From assembly GCA_944989445.1 (NCBI GenBank), contig CALYLW010000184.1, forward strand, positions 249,501 through 313,500: a DNA stretch of 64,000 nt, written 5' to 3'. The stretch's first letter is position 1. The number at the start of each line of letters is the position of its first letter. The position numbers were made by a program, and so were the translations under genes. The DNA is from Ampullaceana balthica. Taxonomy: Eukaryota > Mollusca > Gastropoda > Lymnaeidae. Shown here one piece after another: positions 24,194-36,965 of this stretch. The notes beneath the pieces were generated by a model. That model was not told where the DNA came from and ran no database searches. It worked only from the letters and a program-made list of their open reading frames with translations.

Positions 24194-24274
24194 TCTATCT
24201 CTCTCTCTCCCTCACTCTCTCTCTCTCTCACTCTCTCTCTCACTCTCTTTCTATCTTTCTCTTTTTCTCTGTTA
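24194..24274. repeat. CT microsatellite
   Basis: Interrupted (CT)n with CTCACT and TTTCT interruptions. Confidence 0.92.
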
Positions 24275-24461
24275 TTCCGGTTGTCTATAATCTCCCCAGT
24301 TATAATTTCTTTCTCGTTTCATCTCCTCCTCCCGCTGGATGGACACATGTTTCTACTACAAGTAATGAACGACACTGTAAGACCAAGGTAGCATTTATTA
24401 TTGTGTTGTACATATGAAACTCGTGACGTTGAACTTCTAAATACCACACGTCACCATGGGT

Positions 24462-25093
24462 GTTTGTCTCACTATATGACAGTGAGCAAACTCAGCAAGA
24501 GAGTAGGTCTCACTATATGACAGCTAGAGATCTCAGCAAGGGAGTAGATCTCACTATATGACAGCTAGAGATCTCAGCAAGGGAGTAGATCTCACTATAT
24601 GACAGCTAGAGATCTCATAAAGGGAGTAGGTCTCACTATATGACAGCTAAACATCTCCTCAAGGGAGTAGGTCTCACTATATGACAGCTAAACATCTCCT
24701 CAAGGGAGTAGGTCTCACTATATGACAGCTAGACATCTCATCAAGGGAGTAGGTCTCACTATATGACAGCTAAACATCTCCTCAAGGGAGTAGGTCTCAC
24801 TATATGACAGCTAGACATCTCATCAAGGGAGTAGGTCTCACTATATGACAGCTACACATCTCATCAAGGGATTAGGTCTCACTATATGACAGCTAGATAT
24901 CCCAGCATGCCATGGAGTAGGTCTCACTATATGACAGCTAGATATCCCAGCATGCCATGGAGTAGATCTCACTATATGACAGCTAGATATCCCAGCATGC
25001 CATGGAGTATGTCTCACTATATGACAGCTAGATATCCCAGCATGCCGTGGAGTAGGTCTCACTATATGACAGCTAGATATCCCAGCATGCCAT
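24462..25093. repeat. Two-phase minisatellite: 41-bp then 45-bp units
   Basis: All units share GTCTCACTATATGACAGCTA. The first ten are 41 bp and end CATCTCATCAAGGGAGTAG. From about 24872 five units are 45 bp and carry ATATCCCAGCATGCCATGG instead. The change of half-unit is abrupt. The 45-bp section is open in several frames only because 45 is a multiple of 3. Confidence 0.95.
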
Positions 25094-26216
25094 TAAACAT
25101 TATCTTCAACACTCACCCCTAAAACCCGTCCAACAGTAAACGTACCGAGGCGATATTGAGGGCGGGGGGCAGGGGGAGGGATGATCTTGTCTAATGAGCG
25201 CACGTTATACCTCGAGTACCAGAGTTTAGTACCTAACACATATTTTATGAAGAGTTGAGTAGCTGCTACCCTCTCTGGTCCTATTATCTCTGATGAGCTC
25301 CCTTGATATCGGTGCGAATAAACATTCTGTCGGATGATGGATGTGATAACGTGCGGTACCATGAAGTTATGCTTTGTGTTAGGTGGTGAGGCCAGTTGGT
25401 GACCGGTTCAAGGTGGTTAAGATTAGGTTAGGATAATTAAGATTAGGTTTCGGTAATTATAATTAGATTTGAGAATATTTTTCTAGGTCAAGTGGATACT
25501 CTATGTAAAAAAAATTGATTTTGTCAAACATTTAATTAAAAATCAATAAAGATATGCGTAATACGTCACTCATTCGCAGCATAAAAGTTCTCATTTCGTC
25601 AATAGTACGAGATCAATATTCCGAAATTTACATTTCACTATCTAACAAGTGCATACGTCATAATTCTAATTACCGGTATGCAAGTAGCTTGTTTAGAAAA
25701 GAAAAGTAAAAAGAAAGTTTAAAATATGTAAAAATTAAATTTTCTATTTAAAACAAAAAAACAAAAACTAAACAAAAAAAGGAAAACACCAGCTTTAATT
25801 TCCCCTTATGTCTAAACATTCAATAAAAACTTGAAGACTGACTGCAGGTCATATTGGAATCTCGATATGTGTCTAGGGCAGTAATACATACAGAACATAA
25901 AAAATTGAATTTCTTCTTATATATATTGTAAATTATATCTACTTGTGTGTACTTTAAAAAAAACAACCTATACATTAAAATCTGAGATAAAAAACGATCC
26001 AGCCGTTTTAATTTTGATCTATTTTAAAATAATTATTTCATGTAGAAAAACACAAACCATTTCTTCCTTACAGTCAAACTTTTAAGTCGTGAACGATAGC
26101 GAAAATTATTATTCAATTGTGTTACATTTATTCCTCACATGATCTTGGGTGAATGTTCAAGTAATTGAAACAATTTCATGCAAAGAAAATAAAAAAATCC
26201 CCGCAACTCTAAGTTT
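25094..26216. other. No recognised gene
   Basis: Includes a G-rich patch at 25159-25181 and AT-rich sequence afterwards. Frames here are short. Confidence 0.5.
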
Positions 26217-26401
26217 ATGTTCCCTATAAGCTTCGCGGTCACGCGCCGCGCAGATATCTGACCGACGCCGCGCAGCAGTTTAAAATTAACACGCAGCAAA
26301 TCTTTTAAAATATTGCACAAACAATGGAAGCTGGGCAACTTTGCACACGAGTTTTTTTCCCCTTTGCACACATACCAACGAACCTTAGAGGGAACATTGC
26401 T
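26217..26401. mobile_element. Probable hAT MITE, about 185 bp
   Basis: Left ATGTTCCCTATAAGCTTCG; right end, reverse-complemented, CAATGTTCCCTCTAAGGTTCG. The TGTTCCCTCTAAG terminus is typical of some hAT elements. Flanks CTAAGTTT and CTAAAATT could be an eroded 8-bp target duplication (6 of 8). The left half holds the GC-rich CGCGCCGCGCAGATATCTG. Confidence 0.55.
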
Positions 26402-27929
26402 AAAATTCTTGTTTGCATTTGTCCCTCCACCATTCCAATCCCACATGCCACTGCCTCATTTATCCCCGTGGGTTCAACTCCACCGTTAGTCCCCGGTGAG
26501 GCGTCCAACGGCCCGATCAACGCCTGTGCGGCTACTACCCCTTAGGCCTCTGTTCTACAAATAAGCCCCGAGACAATGCTATCACGGATAAGTTCACAGA
26601 TAACTCGGGGTCAGGTTCCACAACTCTCGCGGAAGACCTGGGGTTCAACGTGAGTGTGTATGTCGAGGAGGGGGTTGTCAGATGGAGGGGGGTGTCAGAT
26701 GCTATAGTGATGAGTGACAAAAACTTCTGTCTTTAAAAAATCTCCGCCCCATGGAAAGTGAACAGTGGAATTTAACGGGAATTTGCTTGAAATACCACGA
26801 TGATTTCAATGTCAATATTGTTTATATCGTAGATGTCAGTGTATTTCATTTTGCCCCCCCCCCTTTTTTTTTCAAGTCCGATGTCCAAAAACTGAAAGGC
26901 GTAAATCGTTGATGGGTCAAGATAACATAGATTTCGTTTTTATCCAATATACGATTCCATATCTTTAGAGATTTATATGTCAATCTAGCGTTCAAGACTA
27001 TTTGAACTTTTCATCGTTAGTTCATCACCATAATTTAAAAACAATTTAAAAAGAATGAAACCAACATTCCGGTAGTATTATTGATTTATAATGGTTAAAG
27101 TGTATGTATATCTTAAGACCGAAATGCCACGAATGACAGTTAAGAAAAGGCTTGTCGTAGGGTGGACAGTGGCTATGCAATTAACAATACTCATGCGTAC
27201 ATTTTTGTCGCGAAAGTTCTAGTCAATTCCAATATAAACTTAAAGATCTAGGAATAAAGTGATCTTAGACACTAGGATCCTTAGTATTCACGAGTTAGGG
27301 CAAATCCCACCCACTCTATACGTGCGCACACTGCAAGGACAATGAAAACTTGGAAAGTGTTGTTCTTCGTCTAGGCTGGATATGACTCTCCATTGAGAGA
27401 GGGCGCTACAGCGGTGGTCCACATAAAAATAATAAGATGGCAGTCACGCTTACGATAAGCGCAAACTTAGCATCTTTATTCAAAAAATAATCTTTGCGCA
27501 TCCTTTATTATGTGCTGATATAAACTTCTAGGGCCAGTCAGAAGTAACTTCTTACTTGAATCTGCCCTTGACCCCCGGTAGAAGGTCGTAAATCAATGAC
27601 ACTTTGTTTTACATTCTCCTATAATGATAATGGCAGAAACATTGGGACGGCTTTATTCTCAGCAAATCTCTGCGCTGTCAGAAATATTTCAACTAAAATT
27701 TCATAGCGAATGCCGCACATTCTTCAGTGCTGCATAAAGTCGCAAAATTGGAAAGAATCAGTCATTGTTCGTCCTTTTAAAGGTTAATATTTTAGTAATG
27801 CAAGATAAACAACGCGATAACAGTTACACTTTAAATACACAGTAGTTGCTCAGATCTCTACCACCAATAGAGAAAATAATTATTGTATGCTGTCTAGTTA
27901 TATTTTATATTTTTAATAAAACAATCGTA
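26402..27929. other. No recognised gene
   Basis: Open frames of 60-75 codons around 26324-26720 have no recognisable domain. The rest is unique-looking and AT-rich. Confidence 0.5.
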
Positions 27930-29452
27930 CATCTAGTGACAGTGACGTGGTGCAACTAGTGACAGTGACGTGGTGCATCTAGTGACAGTGACGTCGTGCA
28001 TCTAGTGACAGTGACGTGGTGCATCTAGTGACAGTGACGTGGTGCAACTAGTGACAGTGACGTGGTGCATCTAGTGACAGTGACGTCGTGCATCTAGTGA
28101 AAGTGACGTGGTGTATCTAGTGACAGTGACGTGGTGCATCTAGTGACAGTGACATGGTGCATCTAGTGACAGTGACATCATACATCTAGTTACAGTAACA
28201 TGGTGCATCTAGTGACGTCATACATCTAGTGACAGTGACGTCATGCATAGAGTGACAGTGACGTGGTGCATCTAGTGACAGTGACGTGGTGCATCTAGTG
28301 ACAGTGACGTGGTGCATCTAGTGACAGTGACGTGGTGCATCTAGTGACAGTGACGTCATACATCTAGTGACAGTGACGTGGTGTATCTAGTGACAGTGAT
28401 GTCATACATCTAGTGACAGTGACGTGGTGCATCTAGTGACAGTGACGTGGTGCATCTAGTGACAGTGACGTCATACATCTAGTGACAGTGACATGGTGCA
28501 TCTAGTGACAGTGACGTGGTGCATCTAGTGATAGTGACTTGGTGCATCTAGTGACAGTGACGTGGTGCATCTAGTGACAGTGACGTGGTGCATCTAGTGA
28601 CAGTGACGTGGTACATCTAGTGACAGTGACGTGGTGCATCTAGTGACAGTGACGTGGTGCATCTAGTGATAGTGACTTGGTGCATCTAGTGACAGTGACG
28701 TGGTGCATCTAGTGACAGTGACGTGGTGCATCTAATGACAGTGACGTGGTGCATCTAGTGATAGTGACTTGGTGCAACTAGTGACAGTGACGTGGTGCAT
28801 CTAGTGACAGTGACGTCATACATCTAATGACAGTGACGTGGTGCATCTAGTGATAGTGACTTGTTGCATCTAGTGACAGTGACGTGGTGCATTTACAGAC
28901 AGTGACGTGGTGCAACTAGTGACAGTGACGTGGTGCATCTAGTGACAGTGACGTCGTGCATCTAGTGAAAGTGACGTGTTGTATCTAGTGACAGTGACGT
29001 GGTGCATCTAGTGACAGTGACATGGTGCATCTAGTGACAGTGACGTCATACATTTAGTGACAGTGACGTAGTGCATCTAGTGACAGTGACGTGGTTCATC
29101 TAGTGACAGTGACGTCATACATCTAGTTACAGTAACATGGTGCATCTAGTGACGTCATACATCTAGTGACAGTGACGTCATACATAGAGTGACAGTGACG
29201 TGGTGCATCTAGTGACAGTGACGTTGTGCATCTAGTGATAGTGACGTGGTGCATCTAGTGATAGTGACTTGGTGCATCTAGTAACAGTGACGTGGTGCAT
29301 CTAGTGACAGTGACGTGGTGCATCTAATGACAGTGACGTGGTGCATCTAGTGATAGTGACTTAGTGCATCTAGTGACAGTGACGTGGTGCATCTAGTGAC
29401 AGTGACGTGGTGCATCTAGTGACAGTGAAATCGTTCATCTAGTGACAGTGAC
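27930..29452. repeat. 23-bp satellite, about 66 copies
   Basis: Unit CATCTAGTGACAGTGACGTG plus GTG. Many variants; nine copies contain the perfect palindrome TGACGTCA and most others TGACGTGG. Rare variants recur in the same order at 28080-28250 and 28950-29200 (GTGAAAGTGACG, TAGTTACAGTAACATGG, CTAGTGACGTCATACATC, CATAGAGTG), showing an internal segmental duplication. Confidence 0.97.
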
Positions 29453-29499
29453 CGCCAAGTTCACAGTTTGTAATGTCGACCCAGATTCTCAAGTAGAGA

Positions 29500-29933
29500 T
29501 GCAGCCCGGTGGGGTGGCATTGAATGTCCATTCAGCCCGGTGGGGTGGCATTGAATGTCCATGCAGCCCGGTGGGGTGGCATTGAATGTCCATGCAGCCC
29601 GGTGGTGTGGCATTGAATGTCCATGCAGCCCGGTGGGGTGGCATTGAATGTCCATGCAGCCCGGTGGTGTGGCATTGAATGTCCATGTAGCCCGGTGGGG
29701 TGGCATTGAATGTCCATGCAGCCCGGTGGTGTGGCATTGAATGTCCATGCAGCCCGGTGGTGTGGCATTGAATGTCCATGCAGCCCGGTGGTGTGGCATT
29801 GAATGTCCATGCAGCCCGGTGGTGTGGCATTGAATTGCCATGCAGCCCTGTGAGGTGGCATTGAATGTCCATGCAGCCCTGTGAGGTGGCATTGAATGTA
29901 CATGCAGCTCTGTGAGGTGGCATTGAATGTCCA
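29500..29933. repeat. 31-bp minisatellite, 14 copies
   Basis: Unit begins GCAGCCCGGTGGGGTGGCAT and continues TGAATGTCCAT. The last three copies carry CTGTGAGGTGG instead of CGGTGGGGTGG. All three minus-strand frames are open because three units make 93 bp without a stop. Confidence 0.97.
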
Positions 29934-32046
29934 TGACTTTCCTGTTTGCTCTGTGATGTTATCAGAACCTGTGAGGAGAAGGGAAATTTCTTAAATTTGC
30001 TAATACAGAAGTTTTACATGTTTGTGTGGGCAATAAGAAAAAACATTTTGAAATGTGTTATTTGTTTGTGTGGGCGTGAGTGGGTGGGTATTTTGAAGAT
30101 GTAATCGTTTCTGAGATATTTTAGTGCAGGATTATTCACGGGGCGTGGGCGTCAAGATTAGAGGTGCGCTAAGAAGTAATTTTTGTACTTATATTTGTTT
30201 ATTTAATTGAATATAACATGCTGCAAACTAATATATCTACCTCCCCACGCTTGTACAACTTATAGTTCTTAACAATAAACTGATGTATGGCTTCAGTAAT
30301 AGTACAAGGCAATTGTCCCCGAAGCGATACATGCCAGTGAGGACGGTACATTTGCCTTGAATGTTTCGCGCCGACAGAAGAGCAAGAATAAGAAAATAGA
30401 TCCATTTCTTGAATCTCAGACATACTATTTTAACGCTGTTTATTTGATCAATTGGTCGTATCTCAAGATGCCGCGGGTTTGTCTTTTTTTTATGTGTGTG
30501 GGTTTTGAGCCTTATTTTTAAGAGCTTAATATCTTTTCAAATTTGGAGAAAAAAACCCAGAAAACGTTGAGTTAGGGTAGTAAATAAAATAAAAAAACTT
30601 TAAAGAAAAAAATAAGCTTTGTATTTGATGCATGAACTATAATGAACTTACGGATGAATGGGTAACATCAACAATATTTCCTCTTTTTTTTTAAAGCAAC
30701 TGCACAAGATTCTGCAGCTTTCACATTTGCGTTAATTTCTAAATAGATTTTTAAATATAAAAAATATCAAGTAGGAATCGATTAACAATACTGCACTTAA
30801 ATTTAAATGTTTCGTTTACAAACTTGACGTCCAAATTTCAATAACCAGCATTAGACGTCGTGCTTACGCACTGTGGAGCACATTTTTATTTATTCAATTT
30901 TTTAAAAAAATTGTGTATCTTATTCACAGCAAGGCACAACCTGGTGAAACAATCAAATATGTTTAATATCATTTAGAAGATTATCTGGCCGACTGTTCTT
31001 AGTAATCGTGTATATTAAATACTGAGACCTTTCGGTTTCCGAAGTTATAATAAATAAATAAATCTTTGTAACATAAATTTCAACAATCCGATGAATGTAT
31101 GTAATGTGTAACTGCCACGTGCTCTTTTCTTACAATGTATCTTACGATTATCATAGAGCTGCCTTCCACCCCTTATCGCCCCTCTCCACCGGCTCGTTGT
31201 TTATCGAGGACGAGATAAGCCGACCCCATCACGTTCTCCGTTTGGATTACACCATTTCAACTTGTCAAAGATGTCAAAAAACGTGCCAGAATCGCCCGGA
31301 TTGTTGTCACGAAACAAACAACAGAGAGGGATGCTCATGTCATGAGACTGTTTGTCGGCAGTACTTACTGCCCCTGTTCGGTGTGTTTTCTTCTCTGTGG
31401 GGGAAAACACACAAACGTCATAGGAAGAATCTTTGGGTGTTCCGTTTTATTCACGCCATAAGTGGGAAATTTTGGGTGGAAACCACGGGAAAGTTAGAGG
31501 TCAGTTGCGTCTAAGAAAGCCTTTTCTCTAAATCTATGCTAGAGTAAATTCTAGGACTTGGAAATGATTAGATAATTTTTTCGATTAATCGGGATAAGTT
31601 TTAATCGATTAATTTCTATGAATTATATTTTTATAACATTAAGTCGCGATTCATTATTTCAACTAATATTAACCTTATTTCAAAGCAATGGTAAAGGATC
31701 TAAGAAGCTTTTATTGCATATTGTTTACAATACAGAAAATATTTAGAATTTTTTTAGATATGTCTTCAGCAAAAGGTGCAATCTTCGGTGACATTATTTT
31801 TACGTGGCATAACTTTGGAAAAATTGAAATGTTCAACTTAATCGCAAAATTAAAAAAATTAAGTCGACATCAAAGGGCTATGACATTTTCGTAGGTAGGA
31901 GCAGGAACATGTCTTAATTGATGTTCAGTAGCAGCGCTGAACATCTCCGTGACGTCTGCAGTGTGGGGCAGTGGGACGGATGACGTGTAACTTTGAGTCT
32001 CGGTGAATTGTCCGTGAGACACAAATGAGAAGCAACAACTGATTTT
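29934..32046. other. No convincing gene; Cys-rich frame at 31095-31514
   Basis: A 139-codon + strand frame at 31095-31514 starts at ATG and includes a Cys-rich stretch, CQRCQKTCQNRPDCC, then CSCHETVC. I recognise no family, see no N-terminal signal peptide next to the Cys motif and no introns or neighbours. It lies in a GC-richer patch (31140-31400). An AATCG-rich segment at 31570-31615 recalls the hAT at 49453 but is too short to assign. Confidence 0.4.
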
Positions 32047-32866
32047 AACATTTCATAGCTCTAACTGCCTCTAACACACTTTCAACATGTTAACATTTCA
32101 TAGCTCTAACTGCCTCTAACACACTTTCAACATGTTAACATTTCATAGCTCTAACTGCCTCTAACACACTTTCAACATGTTAACATTTCATAGCTCTAAC
32201 TGCCTCTAACACACTTTCAACATGTTAACATGTCATAGCTCTAACTGCCTCTAACACACTTTCAACATGTTAACATTTCATAGCTCTAACTGCCTCTAAC
32301 ACACTTTCAACATGTTAACATGTCATAGCTCTAACTGCCTCAAACACACTTTCAACATGTTAACATTTCATAGCTCTAACTGCCTCTAACACACTTTCAA
32401 CATGTTAACATGTCATAGCTCTAACTGCCTCTAACACATTTTCAACATGTTAACATGTCATAGCTCTAACACTCTTTCAACATGTTAACATGTCATAGCT
32501 CTAACACTCTTTCAACATGTTAACATGTCATAGCTCTAACACTCTTTCAACGTGTTAACATGTCATAGCTCTAACACTCTTTCAACATGTTAACATGTCA
32601 TAGCTCTAACACTCTTTCAACATGTTAACATGTCATAGCTCTAACACTCTTTCAACATGTTAACATGTCATAGCTCTAACACTCTTTCAACATGTTAACA
32701 TGTCATAGCTCTAACACTCTTTCAACATGTTAACATGTCATAGCTCTAACACTCTTTCAACATGTTAACATGTCATAGCTCTAACACTCTTTCAACATGT
32801 TAACATGTCATAGCTCTAACACTCTTTCAACATGTTAACATGTCATAGCTCTAACACTCTTTCAAC
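32047..32866. repeat. Two-phase minisatellite: 45-bp then 35-bp units
   Basis: Units share CATGTTAACATTTCATAGCT. The first nine or so are 45 bp with CTAACTGCCTCTAACACAC. From about 32455 about twelve units are 35 bp and lack a 10-bp piece (TGCCTCTAAC). TTTCATAG changes to TGTCATAG across the junction, making CATGTTAACATG a perfect 12-bp palindrome in every short unit. Confidence 0.96.
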
Positions 32867-33003
32867 AACCCAAATCAACTGAAAAAGATTTTCTCGAAAC
32901 TTAAACAAACTCGGCAACATTTTTAAAAAATAAATAAATGTAAGAGCTTTTTTTAATAATAAATTTAAAAATCACCTTCCGCCATTAATGGCCAGCGACA
33001 CAA

Positions 33004-33290
33004 CCCAACTCGTTGTTACAATAAGATTAATTTGTGGGAGAACATCCATGTTATCATCATTACCGGCAGATAGCCCAACTCGTTGTTACAATAAGATTAA
33101 TGTGTGGGAGAAGATCCATGTTATCATCATTACCGGCAGATAACCCAACTCGTTGTTACAATAAGATTAATGTGTGGGAGAACATCCATGTTATCATCAT
33201 TACCGGCAGATAACCCAACTCGTTGTTACAATAAGATTAATGTGTGGGAGAACATCCATGTTATCATCATTACCGGCAGATAACCCACAG
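33004..33290. repeat. 70-bp tandem repeat, 4 copies
   Basis: Unit starts CCCAACTCGTTGTTACAATA and ends CATTACCGGCAGATA. Copies differ at one or two bases. Confidence 0.97.
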
Positions 33291-35848
33291 ATTTCTAAAA
33301 CAAACGTAGTTTATATGTGTATTTAATTTTAGATCGCCATCTTCTTTTTTAAAAGTTACTCATTACACTGTAACGCCGGCTAAACCATAGAAAATCCAGA
33401 CATTTCTTCAAGGCATTTTGTTTTCATTAGTTTAATACAGTTTTTATGTCGGAAATAATAGCATGGACTTCCAACCATATTTTTTTTTATTGGGAGAGGG
33501 TCACCTTTTCTTCTATATACAAACACGCTAATCTGTATACTAGTTGCAACGGGTCGAGTGTGTGGGAACCAGTCAAAACAATTGAAGTTTTTTTATGACT
33601 TTAGAAAAAACGATAAAATATATCAAACAAATCCCTTTATCAATTGAAGCGTAGTAACACTTCATTGAATGTCACTGTGTCTGGAAAACAACGAATCAAA
33701 CTTTATCCCCCTTGTGAAAGTCGCTTAAATACGACCCTGAAAAAGCTACGACACAGTTCTTCGTTGCCTATACCCAGACAAGACTATCTATTTACCTCGC
33801 CTTATTTTATGATATCTAGTTATACCTAGAGCATTTTCTACATAAAACACAGCGCCCCTAACAAAAAACACCCTAATGCTGAGAGCGTCACTACTGCGCC
33901 AAAGCTCCTGCTATGAAAAGAGATTAAAAAGATTGTAAATCCAAATGAGATTAGCTTTTCTAAAATAGAGTCCGGGCGACTAGATCAAACAATTATTAGA
34001 GGGGGGGGGGCTGTATCGGGAAACCCCGCAGGGGCACGGCTCGTAAATGAAACGCGCATGGAAGAAGAAGGCGATTCCATTCTCGCACTTTCCTCAGAGT
34101 TTGGGCACGCGACGGGGCCCAGAATGTCTGAAATCACGTGACGGCAACCAGGCAGTCTGAGTCACGTGTGAGTTTTGTCTGGACAGTTCAACAGATCTCG
34201 TAAACATAAGATAGGGCAGAACGAGTGCCAAAACTGCCCCATTTGTCTTGTCTTTTGGGCCGTTTAGGTATTTTGGTTTTCGACGGAAAAAGAAGATATT
34301 GTCATTTTCTCGCCCGAGTTTTTCCATCAGTCTGTGAGACAGGTGGCTGGGATACCATTTTTTTTCAGACTTCACGTGGAGTGAAAAAGAGGTGATACTC
34401 TTTTTTATCACGTCATCTTGGGGAGCCATAGACCCCAGGCGCAAAGGTGCAGCTGGGAGATTGTCGGGAGTTATCTCATTCTAGTCGGGATTGAGATTGT
34501 TAAAGGTGAAGGACATGGCCTGCCTGGGAAGCGTGTTAGGGGAGGTGGGGGTACAAGACCAGGTTCTAGCACTGTCTCATATTTCATGGAACATTAATTA
34601 ATTTTCTCCAGTAAAATAAACATGTCCGTTGACTAGTTAAAGAATAGACCGTGACTAAAGAGAACAAATCACTTTTACTAAGATGTAAAAGAAAACTAAG
34701 TGCACAGGATTTATAAAATATTACATAATTTAAAACCCCACATGTCAATTGCACAACTCGTATATTTTTCCTTTCTAACTATCCCAGCAACGTTTCTCAA
34801 AGAAAGAATAAAGTACAAACAGCACAATTTACATTTTTGTTATTATGCCGTTCATAAATATTATATACAAATACGTTATATTTCAGGCATCAAGTTTGGT
34901 ACGGTGTTAAACTCAAGATTAATTTGTAAAGTCTTAAAATCTGTCAACGTTTATCTGGCGCCTGTCAAAGTTTGACTTGTAGATATCTCACACCTGATTC
35001 GGAGACCGGAAGCTTACACGCATGCTGGGGAATAACGTCAGTCAAAAGCCGTCATGACGTATACTCGTCTATTTAATAAAGCTGTTTGTAAATAAATGTC
35101 CCATGTGTTTGACTTTGAAAAATTTGTTGTTCCATAGCGGAGGAGGGTAATTCTTTAAAAGAGTTGTCCTGACTGTTAGCTTATTTTCATAAAGATTAGT
35201 TCCCTTGACGCACTGACAGATCCAGATATTGAGAGAAAAGACCAAAGATAACTTATGTTCAAATAACGACATTTGTTTTTCGTTTAGACAGAATTAGATT
35301 TAATGAAATAGTGTTTGGTTTTTTGGGAGTTTTAGTGACGCCCCTGGTAGTCCATGAGTCTGCTCCTCCACCCTCACTATATATGTATAAAAACTAAATC
35401 TTAAACAGTATTTTAAGAAAATGCAAGCGAAAACGACGACTCTAACATACTATTTACAATAAATCAAATAACTTAAAACCGGAAGTAGACGAGGTAAACA
35501 TTTCGTTGAAACTTGTGTCCATGTTGATACAACTCAGACGTCGGGTGATTGTTGAAAGGGAAACTTTGTCTACACCACATATAAAGTATTTATTGCAAAC
35601 AGTGATATCGTGGTGTATGTTTCCTTAGTAACATTATTTAAAGGGTTGTCAATATTACACACGCCAACGTAGATAGTTACAACTAAATAAATCTTATATA
35701 ATAAAAGGCTATGTTCTTTCCGGACATCGATAGCAATTGGTCCCTCAAACACATATGACTCCTACAGCCAATCATATTGAACACGTTTACGTGGAGGTTC
35801 AAAACGAGTTATTTTTGGTGCAGTATTTCTTCCAAAGACTTTATTTTG
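33291..35848. other. No recognised gene
   Basis: A 116-codon minus-strand frame at 34094-34444, starting at ATG, lies in a moderately GC-rich patch. It shows no domain I recognise. A G10 run is at 34001-34010. The rest is AT-rich. Confidence 0.45.
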
Positions 35849-35905
35849 AGTTATGCGCGTTGGGATTTATAGTAAAAAGCTCTGTTTTTACGAGTTATTT
35901 ATTTT
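35849..35905 (-). mobile_element. Fragment of a family E end
   Basis: GGGATTTATAGTAAAAAGCTCTG then TTTTTACG matches the E right flank (AAGGGATTTATAGTCAAAAAC then TTTGTTTTTACG). Only about 50 bp remain. Confidence 0.55.
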
Positions 35906-36965
35906 AACTATAATGAATAGTATTTTTGACGTGATGCACATGTACGCAGGTCGAGACGGCTGTTGGAGGGGAGTTACAACATGCCACCGAATGTTGGCGG
36001 AACGTCCTTGGACATGCTTGGTTGCTTGTAGATACATAAATGTCATCATTATTTACTATTGAACAATGTTTACATCGATTGTCAATGCTTAATTTTTGTT
36101 AACATCTAATCTAATACATAATCGTCCTTCCTATGCGTGTGTCTCCCCATCGCAAAAAGGCGCTCGAAAGGCGCGCAAAAAGGCGCGCAAAATTATTATA
36201 AATAAATTTAAAAATTTCGCCGTAAAAATATTATATGACGTCATTGTTTCAGCACAGAACGTCAATTACAGAAACAACGCACGAACTATGCCTAAGCCTT
36301 AGCTGGCTTTTCCACTAGTCTACCTATAAATGTGTGTGATGGAGAAAACGTGAGTCTCTGGAACACATCGATGTACGCAGTCTTAGAGCCCAATCTTCAG
36401 TCCAAAACACGCAGGATGGGCCCAAACACGCCCTCAGTCATTGCGTGGATACACTCATGAGAACAAGCGCTGTTAAACTCTCAACACATCCCCGTTTACC
36501 CACGCACCCCCCCCCACCCACCCTTCCACAATTTTCTTTAAAAAAACCTAATAAACTAGTCCAGAATAAAGTAACATTGTTCCGTGGAACTCTAGGTGGA
36601 GACAACTACGCTTTTATGTGTGTAGAAATTTGCTCCCCGGAGTATGCAACAGGAATCGTAGTTAGAAAGAGACTAATTTATACCAGACGTCTTCAATCTA
36701 TCTCTACGGGAGGTCACTACTGTATCTTTTTCTTGTAGTGCTCTCCCTTAACCAGCGTAAATTAATGTCCGCCTCGGTGCCGCTGCCTTCATTATACTTT
36801 CAAATTTGCCTCCAAGTTATTTCAATATTCTCAGGCTTATGGGAGCAACAGCCAAGTTGTTCTTTTCTTCTGCAAATACTGGAGCCCGAATTAAAGAAAT
36901 AACATTGTGGATACGGAGATGGAAAAATAAAATGCGAAATGTGAATGTTTTTATCTTTATCTGTG
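35906..36965. other. No recognised gene
   Basis: Contains a tandem GGCGCGCAAAAA motif near 36160-36190 and a C-rich stretch at 36503-36525. Short frames only. Confidence 0.5.

Noticed and set aside
26466..26485. tRNA-like B box GGGTTCAACTCCACC
   Set aside because: No matching A box or cloverleaf can be drawn upstream. It is an isolated match.
29461..29934. Three overlapping minus-strand frames of 120-157 codons
   Set aside because: All three frames of a stop-free 31-bp repeat are open, which is a periodicity effect.
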